A DNA stretch of 64,000 nt. Source: Blastobasis lacticolella (lineage: Eukaryota > Arthropoda > Insecta > Lepidoptera > Blastobasidae). The stretch spans positions 7,574,001 through 7,638,000 of the forward strand of contig LR990056.1 in NCBI GenBank assembly GCA_905147135.1, given 5' to 3'. This document shows positions 55,445 through 64,000 of the stretch, one piece after another. Positions within the stretch are counted from its first letter, which is position 1; each line of letters starts with the position of its first letter. The notes under the pieces were generated by a model, which did not search any database, was not told the origin of the DNA, and saw only the letters and a list, made by a program, of their open reading frames with translations. The translations under genes and the position numbers were made by a program.

Positions 55445-56158
55445 GACTATTTAAGCATACCTACCTATTGAAAATAATTAGTGTAGGCAAGTTCCTAGTT
55501 AATTTGGTAGAGCCTATTCATGTAGATAAGTAGGTAACATTTAGTACGACGCCTGGTAGTAAGATGAAGGAGGTTGGTTTGTTTTGATATGAATGGCACG
55601 AGGTTATTACTCGTCCTTATGGTGTGTACACACTCAACGTACGCCAACGAAGGGCTGTCGGCCGAATTATTTGGACTTCTAAGGTCTAATACTTGCATTT
55701 CGTGGTCAAGCAAACGATCTTTGGGAATTTTGGGAACCGATTCGTGCTCGTATTTGCACGTTTGTTTGTTGGCCTTCGGTATCCGCCCAAACTGCGATTG
55801 GATGATTACTTCTATCCGTTTGATGTTACCGCCACGCTGCACTGCGGATTGCCGGCCGGCACACGCCAACGGACAATCGTTGGCCGAAACGGGTGCGCGT
55901 CACACATCGCCCGGTGTGTACGCAGCATTAGGCTCCTGGTAGTAGGCTTGAGGAGGTTGCTTTGTTTCGATAGGGGTCGCACGAGGTTATTAACCTGTTT
56001 TTTATATGATCATCAACTTGAAATAGAGCTGCGCTTCAACGTAGTCGATATGGTTATTTATCTTTAAAAATTTTTTTTTTTATTAAAATTAAAATTCAAT
56101 GTCCGGATAAAATGAAGTCGCCAGAGCACTCTTTGAAAGCTCTACTTTAACACCCTTT
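55445..56158. other. Unassigned sequence with a direct repeat
   Basis: GGAGGTTGGTTTGTTTTGAT at about 55569 and GGAGGTTGCTTTGTTTCGAT at about 55951 each lead into GCACGAGGTTATTA, 382 bases apart. ORFs of 122-124 codons on both strands have no known domain. Possibly an unclassified transposon. Confidence 0.4.
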
Positions 56159-56189
56159 CGGCTTTATACATGTATTATGAAACACCCTG
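56159..56189 (-). repeat. Mariner-like inverted end, right copy
   Basis: Exact reverse complement of 51471-51501, followed by TA. Confidence 0.8.
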
Positions 56190-56397
56190 TATAAACATTG
56201 TACCATTCTATTTACAGGTTTCGCTAATCGAAGTGTTACTAATTGAAATTTCTATAATTTTGAATTTCATTGGTTCGAAAGAACATATCAAATTTTAATA
56301 AAAATAAGTTATTGTTAGATGTATAAAATTATTATAGGACTTTATTTACATTAAAAGAGCTATTTACAACTTAAACATGAAATGACATATCTTCTAA

Positions 56398-56719
56398 TCT
56401 AATATATAAAATTCTCGTGTCACAGTTTTCGTTGCCATACTCCTCCGAAACGGCTTGACCGATTTTAATGAAATTTTTTGTGCTTATCCGGTATCTATGA
56501 GAATCGGCCAACATCTATTTTTCATCCCCCTAAATGTTAGGGGTAGTCCACCCCTAAATTTATTTTTTATTTTTTAGACAAAATTTTTAATTTCTATTTT
56601 TTTATGATACAACATACAAAAATACATACAATCCTCAATTTTCACCCTTCTACGATCAACCCTTATTTTTTAATAGCCAATTATTTATATGGCAAAACAA
56701 CGTTTGCCGGGTCAGCTAG
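56398..56719 (+). mobile_element. Lep1-like non-autonomous Helitron, longer copy
   Basis: Same TCTAATATATAAAATTCTCG start after A, same CCCCTAAATGTTAGGGGTAG internal hairpin, same GGCAAA...TTTGCC subterminal hairpin and CTAG end before T as at 25813-26036. Confidence 0.9.
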
Positions 56720-58239
56720 TAAACAATATAAACGTTACTCTAAATTTGCTAAATAGGTAAAATATCTGCCCCAAGTCATCTATATGTCGAAATGTGCCCA
56801 GAAAGCTGGCTGCGTTGCCCCGCTGGATGGCGAGGCTTATACGCTGTCCCAAATAGAGGCCAACCTTCTGGTCATTACTAATGACGATCAGGGCACAACC
56901 CTACAAAGGTTGTACGATGTTGCCATTTTTAGCATCCCTCCGGACTTAAATTCGATAGATTCTATATATTCGATTCGATATTGTATATTCGTAAGGCCAA
57001 AGTATCAGCTAAACAATATGAAACAGCCGATACGATGAGAATGGACAAATTACCATCAGCCTGCTTTCGTGCAGCGAGCAAATTCTTCGGGACAGACTTG
57101 ATACATCGATCAATAACCAATTTTTATTAAAATTCGACATGTTTTTTTTCGATACAATGAAATTATTAATTTAAAAATCTTCTAATTGACAAAATTATAG
57201 CGTTTTCAATTGAGTAGCGCCCCTGCATAAGGAATGAATATCCGGCTTATTTGAATACATTGTACAGTCAAAGCAAATAACAGCCAAGTCACTGGTCGAA
57301 GCCGATGGCAAAAACAGTTCGACGAAACAAAACATAATGGACATTATCTGTAGGCGATTCTCACAGCGGCCGCCGAAGTTGGTAGGGGCCTGATTTATGA
57401 TTTTATCAAAGATTAAAACAATTAACGTAATACAGTAAACAAATAAATGCCTTTTCACATTTTATACCTATGTTTCTGGTTTTCTACCTGTACCTTACCT
57501 ACATAACCTTAAAAATGTATGATAATAATTGCGATAGTTTAAAATGTAATTTATATATAATTCATTACATTACTTTAAAGATAATTAGTCACAAGAGTAG
57601 ATATAACAAAAATCAACTTGGTACATTTTTTATGTAATTCGCGATAATGAAAATCTATAATTTCGCCAAATGTGATAAATTATAATCATTATGATAACCT
57701 ACTTACCGTAAATTTTATCGTAAATATATCATTATCACTATCTTATTTTATTTTCTTAAGGAAAACCAACAGCAATGATTACAATATGAAATAGTACTGG
57801 CAGCTCAGAGCCAATTACAGGTTTCCACCGATAGAAACTGGTTAAACTAATACATACTTAACTAATCGTTAAGCATACCGAACAGTCTACAAGACTTTAA
57901 AATTTGAAATTTAAACTAAAATATACCTACAATACTCGAAAGTAATGCAACAATAGTCAATTTCATAATAATCTGGTTTGAAAAAATGCTACAATCGCTT
58001 TACTATCGCATACATATTATCAAACAAAGTCCCACGCCGTGTCTGTCTGTCTGTTTGCAAAAACTATGGAACGTGATTCATGACAAAGAATTTGCCGGAG
58101 CGGGTCGCTAGCATAAGAAATTTTATTAAAAATACTGGGCGTTGTACTGCTTATAATACATCTATTATTGTTTCTAAATGTATGGGTCCTTTCCATATTA
58201 TGTCTATTCTATATGTATATAGGATAAAACAAAATAACT
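56720..58239. other. Spacer without recognised genes
   Basis: An 84-codon frame at 56784-57038 has no recognised domain. CCGTGTCTGTCTGTCTGTTT near 58036 is typical of RTE 3' surroundings. Confidence 0.4.
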
Positions 58240-58405
58240 TTCCGCCGTCTATCTAAATAAATGTACTTAGTACTTTTAAAGTACGCAACGTATTTGAATG
58301 CGTTTTCAACAATAGATAGAGTGATTCATGAGGAAGGTTTATTAGCAAAAAAGTAGGGGTAAAGTAGGTGTACGCGAATGAAGTCGCGCCCGGTCCACTA
58401 GTATT
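58240..58405 (-). repeat. RTE-type 3' region
   Basis: AACAATAGATAGAGTGATTC, GTAGGGGTAAAGTAGGTGTA, CGCGAATGAAGTCGCGCCCG, GTCCACTAGT. Confidence 0.6.
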
Positions 58406-58925
58406 GCACATCATAGTGTCCTATAATGTGCAACTAAGTTTTTGTGAATCAGGATTTCAGGAGGGCTATTTCCCTTTTCCATTCTACGCATTCTGATCTC
58501 GCTTAATCTTTGCCAGTTTACAGTCCATTGGCGATTCTGGGATGTAAATCAAATTTAGCTAAAACGTCGATCGCGCGCAGTGTGATCTACCAAAATACAA
58601 TTCGATAAATTACCCATGATTTATTTAAACGACAACTCGCACGCTTTCGCTTGATTTAAGTGTTAATAAAGCTCGCTACGATGAAAGCTCGCGAAATAAT
58701 TCCTGACCAGCCTGTTTCGGTATAATTTTAGCTGTTCCATTGTGAGAATTGAAAAACTTTTGCTGCCGTTATTTATTTGCTCGCAGAACGTGGAGTGTTA
58801 AACGATTTGTTGTCGCGAATAATTTGGTTTTTCAATGTAATGCGTTTACTCATTTTACAATTACGTGTTTATTGTAATATAATTTCGAGATAATAGTTTT
58901 ACAATAATTTACTTTTGCGATTTAA
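58406..58925. other. Spacer without recognised genes
   Basis: Nothing recognised. Confidence 0.4.
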
Positions 58926-59243
58926 GGAGCGTCGTCGGTGGCCTAGTGGTAAAGGTATCCGACTCGTTAGCGAGAGGTGCCGGGTTCGAACCCCACGGCC
59001 GCCATGTACCAATGACTCTTTTCTGAGTTATGTACATCAGTTGAATGCTAACCGATGCTCTTACAGCGAATGAAATCAAACTATAATATGTGTAACTATG
59101 ATCCAATCTGGTCAGGTTCTTCTGGTAGCAGGGTCACGGAGGTCAGATGGTAGTTGCTCCACTGGAAGTTAATTATCTGATCTGCCAAATCCTGGATCAT
59201 AATCAAAGCGGGCCCGGGACATTAACGCCATGATGAGATGATT
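58926..59243 (+). mobile_element. SINE family A, full-length, best-preserved + copy
   Basis: Head GGAGCGTCGTCGGTGGCCTA, A box TGGCCTAGTGG, B box GGTTCGAACCC, body through GTCACGGAGGTCAGATGGTA and CCGGGACATTAACGCC, then a GATGAGATGATT tail. Confidence 0.88.
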
Positions 59244-59812
59244 ATTTCAATCAAGAATAATCAAGGATTCATAGCCACTGTTTCAAATTAAACTATCCAA
59301 AACTAAGTTATAATTTACCACCAAGCTGTAAAACCTATAAAATTTACTGAACCACTTCTGCAGATAGTTTTAAAAGCATCATAATGTACCTCAGACTTTT
59401 AGAATAGCTACTTCCCAGTTTACAATTTATCGACAGAACTAGCTGGATTGGAACCTATATGTTTTACGAAATCTAGATAGAATCTTGGATGTTCCAGATA
59501 GCACCAATTGATATAGAGATGGCAACATTTTTCCTTTCCGCTTGTAGAATTTAAGACGCTAAATTGAATTTGAAGTTCTATTCTTCTGAATGTGATAAAC
59601 AAAGTATATCCTCTTTGAATATATATGTACAATATAGGTACAATTTCATGAACTATGAGATTTGCTATTAAGATCTAATAGTTTTCAAAATCATTACCCA
59701 AAAAACGTTTACTGATAAAAGAAGATAATAATTATCTTCTTCACACATATTTTGGTCAAGTACATCGAGTTTACATTATTATTGGTTATGTGCTTATTAT
59801 TGTTACATTTAA
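59244..59812. other. Spacer without recognised genes
   Basis: AT-rich; no gene. Confidence 0.4.
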
Positions 59813-60001
59813 CTAAATTCAGAAGCAAAAAGCGTGAGAGCAAATATAAGTGGAATGTATGGCTCATATAAGGTCCATTTTTGTATTACGGCTTTTGCGG
59901 AGCGATGCGTAATATAATATAAGTTATACAAAAATGTACCTATTCTATGAGAAATATATTCCACTTTGATTTGATCTCATGCTTTTTGCTTCTGAATTTA
60001 G
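59813..60001. mobile_element. MITE with about 75-bp inverted repeats
   Basis: The left arm from CTAAATTCAGAAGCAAAAAG is matched by the right arm ending CTTTTTGCTTCTGAATTTAG, with a few mismatches, through GTGGAAT and ATTTTTGTAT. The 189-bp element is almost all stem. A further CTGAATTTAGTCAAATG just to the right is a copy of the left flank. Confidence 0.88.
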
Positions 60002-60430
60002 GCAACTGAATTTAGTCAAATGAAATAAGCGTTTTATATATAGTTAAGATATCGATCAATTAGTTATTCAATCAGACTGATGTTGCCTACAGGAAATAAT
60101 CTAAGTCATTTAAAAAATATCTTTCTAGTTATAGTCGAGTTATTTAGGATTTTCTATTACCCCGGAACGTAAACGCTAAGCTACGAGTGTCCAGCACAAA
60201 ATTATGTAAATTTCTATTTTGATATATTTAAACAAATATTTAAAGAGCCAACATTCTTTCTACATTGAACGCGATTAATTCCACGCGGATATTAAATTCC
60301 GCTCGATCCAATATCCCATTTTGAAAAAATGTGGGATTTTCCCGCTTTACCGCCGTGGAAATGCTTCTAAAAAGCGATAAATAAATCAAGTGTTCGCCCT
60401 GAAGCGGGCAATGGGCAGTTGTCGATACAA
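60002..60430. other. Spacer without recognised genes
   Basis: Nothing recognised. Confidence 0.4.
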
Positions 60431-60735
60431 CTCCGTGGTATAGTTACTACACGCCTCTCGCCTTGCCACCTTGCCAGATATAAATCAGGCGCCAGACAGA
60501 TAGAAAGATTTGTGTCTCCTAAAAAACTTAGACCTTTACTAGCCTGTTGTGCAGAAAAACAATTGACTGCCGGTGCCGTATTTAGGTGTTCGTATGAGAA
60601 GAATGTAGTCAATGGTACTCTCTATGAGTGTACTAGGAAAGCAGCAGTTCGAGAAGAGTGGCGCCGGTTAGTGAAGCGTGTATCTAATCCTCAACCGACG
60701 ACCACGACCACTCTGTCAAGAGTGTAGCGGCTTAG
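60431..60735 (+). repeat. Possible LINE ORF end fragment
   Basis: The 102-codon frame ends R-E-E-W-R-R-L-V-K-R-V, a style like RTE RT ends. The assignment is weak. Confidence 0.3.
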
Positions 60736-60869
60736 AAGAAGAAGTGAAGAATATCACCACTAAGAGTACCAACCCCTTGTGCTGGCAAGTGTCGTAAAAG
60801 GAGGGGCCCAAGTTAATGAATGACTGCATTAAAGAATGACTCAATTGAATATTATTCGAATTTTAGGTA

Positions 60870-61098
60870 TTCTGTTACTAATTACACACACACTAAGGTT
60901 GTGGAATGAACTACCTGGAGAGGTTTTCCCTGAAGAGTACAACATGGAGTGCTTCAATAAAGGGGTTAAAAGGTTTTTACGGGGTCGGCAACGCGTGGGT
61001 GATGCCCCTGGTATTGCAAACGTCCATAGGCTGCGGTGACTGCTTACCATCAGGCAGGCCGCAAGCTTGTTTGCCACCTTAGTGGTATAAAAAAAAAA
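60870..61098 (+). mobile_element. LINE family E RT C-terminus, 3' UTR and poly(A)
   Basis: T-L-R-L-W-N-E-L-P-G, F-P-E-E-Y-N-M-E-C-F, G-V-K-R-F-L-R-G-R-Q-R then a stop at about 61037, GACTGCTTACCATCAGGCAG, GCAAGCTTGTTTGCCACCTT and A9 at 61090-61098. Confidence 0.8.
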
Positions 61099-61316
61099 TT
61101 CATACTAATGGTTTTTCATTCACAGCCCATTGAACAGCCATTGGACTATTTCTTAGTATAATTGTAACTCGATTGTGACCTAAAAGGAGTGTCTCTTAGT
61201 AGATTTAAGAAAGCAATTTTCAGAAGGCAAATTTTAAGAAGACACATTAACAAATGGCGCTTCAGTTGTGCCATAGTATTACGCCATAATAAGCCTATGA
61301 AAATTCACTAGGCTAC

Positions 61317-61415
61317 TACGTACGTACAGTCAGCTGCTGAGAGAAATGACCCCCCTACCATACATTTGACGTATGCTAGGGTGTCCATTTATTCTGCAGC
61401 TGATTTACGTACGTA
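61317..61415. mobile_element. Small foldback MITE
   Basis: TACGTACGTACAGTCAGCTG pairs with CAGCTGATTTACGTACGTA, and the centre CCCTACCATAC pairs with GTATGCTAGGG. Almost fully self-complementary over 99 bases. Confidence 0.82.
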
Positions 61416-62100
61416 CCATTTCAAACAATTTAACGATAGATGTTCAAGAATGACATCGCAATTTTGGTATGCGGTTCAGTTCAAAGACGTCATTTCAGTT
61501 TTTTTTTAAAAACGAGAGAAAACAATTGTCGTATACATTTTATTTCCGTTATTAAGTTTGGCGTTACATTACCGCAGTAAATAATCAGGTAACAAAAAAT
61601 ATTATTTTGATCTAAGTCTATTTATGTTATTAATTGGTTTAATAATACGAAAATAAATAGAATAACATTTTAATTAGCCATTTTGATAAATGGAATGACT
61701 GATCAAAACGAAAATAGCTTACGTGGCATGGCCACCAATATGTTTTTCGACAGAACAGAAGTTACATTGAGTATGCAATGGTTATAAAGAAGATTTTAAT
61801 GGAGAGTGGACAAGAAACTCTGTGATGGAATAGTGATAGCGAGGCACCAGGGAGCGTACTTCGTGGATAACAATATAGGTTTTAAGACTTTCATTATTTT
61901 TTACCTATTCTTGACTATAAACTATGCAATTGCTCCAAAATATAAAGTTTAAAATAATCATAACAATGGTAAACCCGATATGTATTGTGTTATAACTTAT
62001 TTTTGCTGGATAAGCCGATTGTACACCGGTTCCTCTCTCTCTATTAACTCCTCTGCCGAAGGGTTTTCTCCCATGAATTCATCCCGAATTGTCAGATGCC
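61416..62100. other. Spacer without recognised genes
   Basis: AT-rich; nothing recognised. Confidence 0.4.
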
Positions 62101-62270
62101 AAGAATGAGAAGGTTGCGTGGGTAGGCCACAACGTGGACCGACGACCTGGTAAGGATCGCAGGTACCAGCTGGATGCGGAAAGCACAGACCGACCTTTGT
62201 GGAGATCTCTGGGGGAGGCCTGTGCCCAGCAGTGGGCGCCTTCTGGCTGATATGATGATGATGAAGGACC
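62101..62270 (+). mobile_element. RTE LINE 3' end
   Basis: GACGACCTGGTAAGGATCGC, AGGTACCAGCTGGATGCGGA, GGAGATCTCTGGGGGAGGCC, GTGCCCAGCAGTGGGCGCCT, GATATGATGATGATGA; same end as 30250-30390. Confidence 0.8.
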
Positions 62271-63699
62271 ATTAGGTAGGTACCTAATGGAATTTCAACG
62301 GCACCTCACTTTCAAAACTTTTGAACACTTACATTGGAACAAAAAATATTTGTAGCTTCAAATCTTAAAAACATTTTGGGTGACGCCATAAATTGTCATG
62401 TTTTGCGATTTTAGTCTTTGTCTCTTTTATAATTACAATACAATATCAAAGTCGACATCGATCGCTGCCTACCCCTAAGGGATATGGGTGTAAGTGTGTC
62501 TGTGTGTAGTTGACAAGTTGACTTGAACAATTTCAATGTAATTAAAAGTCTCCTACCTGGATGAGCTCGTTAAATGATCCCCTTGCTTTCCGTAGTTTTC
62601 TGCCATTTGATAGGACATTAATTAATCCTATTTCAATAAATCATTTTTGTGTTTGAGTCAACTCCACAGCATTCGCAAATCCGTTTCGCAGCTCAATATG
62701 CGCTCGGCCTCGCGAATGTGAGACCATTACTCAAAGTCTGGCCAGGACTCGGCAACTTACTTTTTTCTCACTAATACACCGAATTCGGCCATTCGGACAT
62801 TCGGCCATTCGGTCATTATTCGCCTAGATGCAGTAGCGCCGATATAAATGAGTTATAATCCACATGAATGGGAATCGATTTGGGACGTGCCCGTTCGGAA
62901 TGTTTTGGCCCGGAACAGATGGATTGATGGATCGCGAATGATCCTTGCGAATAAGTTTTCTTTGACAATTTCGGTCTTCCTTCCTGTTCATCTGTTTTGT
63001 ACACGTAGGTAGGTATCTAAAACAACAGGAAACTGTTTGTATGAGTCTTCGTCAACATGACTATCATAACAGCTATATAATACACAGCTAAAAATAGGAT
63101 TAAAGACAAAGGCCATTTCTCCTTGGCAATTGACATGGAAAAGCATATCAACGAATAAATACTTGTTATACGAACACTTGCAGAAACTTGTTCGCACAGC
63201 AAACATTCGTTGTGCGAACATTGCTCTCGCAGGCGCAGCCAATATTACTGAAACCGTTTCAAACTATCTTCAAAATGTTAATTGTACGAATATTGTGCTA
63301 TAGTTTGCGACGCGAGCAAAAGTTTGCAAAACAACAAATGCTCGGTAGTGTGAATATGTTCCCATTCATAAAAAAATGTTTAAATAAAAATTAAGTAAAG
63401 TTTACTATTTCAAAACGACTACACGTCAAGATAACGAGGCCTCCTGTAGCGATTTTTAGTAGAATATATAGAATAGTATGTTTGTTATTTTGGGATATAA
63501 GCTACCACTCTGAAGAGTAACTTGGTTGCAAAGAATTTGTCAAGTCCCTTTCATCCACATTCGTAACTATTTTTGTCGCAACACTTTCAATTAATATTTT
63601 CGTATCTCGTTATCATTGCTGCTGTTTATGTACCTACTCGTCACTGACGCAAAAAATTATTCTGGGGGATCTGTAGCAAATTTTTACCAATTTATGTTA
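62271..63699. other. Spacer without recognised genes
   Basis: Short (CATTCGG)n-like repeats near 62788-62815; several 60-90-codon frames near 63000-63390 have no known domain. Confidence 0.4.
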
Positions 63700-63936
63700 A
63701 TAATAATAATAAATAAATATTCATGGACAAATTCTAGCCCCAAACTAAGCAAAGCTTGTGCTATGGGTGCTAAATAACTGATAAACTACTTAAAGACTTT
63801 TTAAATACATACTTATTATACATAGAACACCCAGACCCGTAAGAGAAATAAAAATTCATCATTTTAATTTCTGCCCGGCCGGGAATCGAACCGGGACCTC
63901 TTGCATGTTGACCACTGAACCACTCAGGTTGTAAAA
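63700..63936 (-). mobile_element. SINE family B, near full-length
   Basis: On the minus strand: CTGAGTGGTTCAGTGGTCAA (A box), GAGGTCCCGGTTCGATTCCC (B box), GGCCGGGCAGAAATTAAAAT, then the body to an (ATA)n tail at about 63700. Lacks a mature tRNA structure. Confidence 0.82.
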
Positions 63937-64000
63937 TTGTTGTAATTTAGAGTAAGGTTGTATATGTCATTATGATCTTTGTATGTAACGTTTAAGTTGT

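Noticed and set aside
55495..56067. Overlapping 122-124-codon ORFs on both strands
   Set aside because: No motif, no splice context; GC-rich sequence keeps several frames open.
56784..57038. 84-codon + ORF
   Set aside because: Looked protein-like at first, but no family was recognised and no splice partners were found.
1..64000. CRISPR array or bacterial operon
   Set aside because: Introns, LINEs, SINEs and Helitrons show an animal genome; the tandem repeats have two copies and no spacers.

Overview
The window looks like nuclear DNA of a moth or butterfly (Lepidoptera). It is AT-rich, genes are split by long introns, and a very large share is mobile-element debris of types common in lepidopteran genomes: Lep1-like Helitrons, tRNA-derived SINEs, RTE, CR1 and Jockey LINE tails, many small inverted-repeat elements and a BEL/Pao LTR element. 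The exact species cannot be read from the sequence.

Host coding content is concentrated in the first 25 kb. Two head-to-tail paralogues on the + strand encode short-chain dehydrogenases of the HSD17B12 / very-long-chain 3-oxoacyl-CoA reductase type (the family of fly spidey and worm let-767). Gene 1 (exons at 4379-4454, 9078-9246, 9599-9767, 10229-10570) enters the window at its third exon. Gene 2 (exons at 15616-15769, 18032-18078, 21418-21493, 21928-22096, 23451-23619, 24483-24821) is complete with 317 codons. Their shared exons have the same lengths (76, 169, 169 bp) and phases, so they arose by whole-gene duplication. Both keep the Asn-Ser-Tyr-Lys catalytic residues; they differ in the NNxG motif and in the C-terminal ER-retrieval signal. 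A third host-like coding region is a BEN-domain ORF on the minus strand at 297-1186 with one frameshift, abutting a decayed LINE endonuclease.

Layout: 0-4 kb, BEN ORF and two decayed LINEs; 4-11 kb, gene 1, with a Jockey-like LINE (5.76-8.7 kb) in its intron and a 230-bp duplication that copies a splice donor; 11-15.5 kb, RTE and SINE fragments; 15.6-24.8 kb, gene 2, whose introns hold tandem and palindromic repeats, a 5S-rRNA-like SINE fragment and LINE tails; 25-30 kb, SINE, Helitron and a gag-only BEL/Pao element with apparently identical 255-bp LTRs and a 5-bp target duplication; 30-46 kb, SINEs, RTE ends and foldback elements; 46.3-48.8 kb, a CR1/Jockey-type LINE with an uninterrupted 577-codon reverse-transcriptase ORF and a structured 3' UTR; 49-64 kb, gene-poor sequence with SINEs, a second Helitron, foldback MITEs and one GC-rich promoter-like stretch near 53.6-53.9 kb.

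I found no CRISPR array, rRNA gene or convincing functional tRNA gene, and no clearly new multi-gene system. The most notable items are the gag-only BEL/Pao element, the BEN ORF at the LINE junction, the 5S-like SINE fragment, the SINE and RTE shared 3' tail, the duplicated splice donor in gene 1 and the palindromic repeat arrays inside gene 2. All calls come from reading the sequence by eye; no database search was run.
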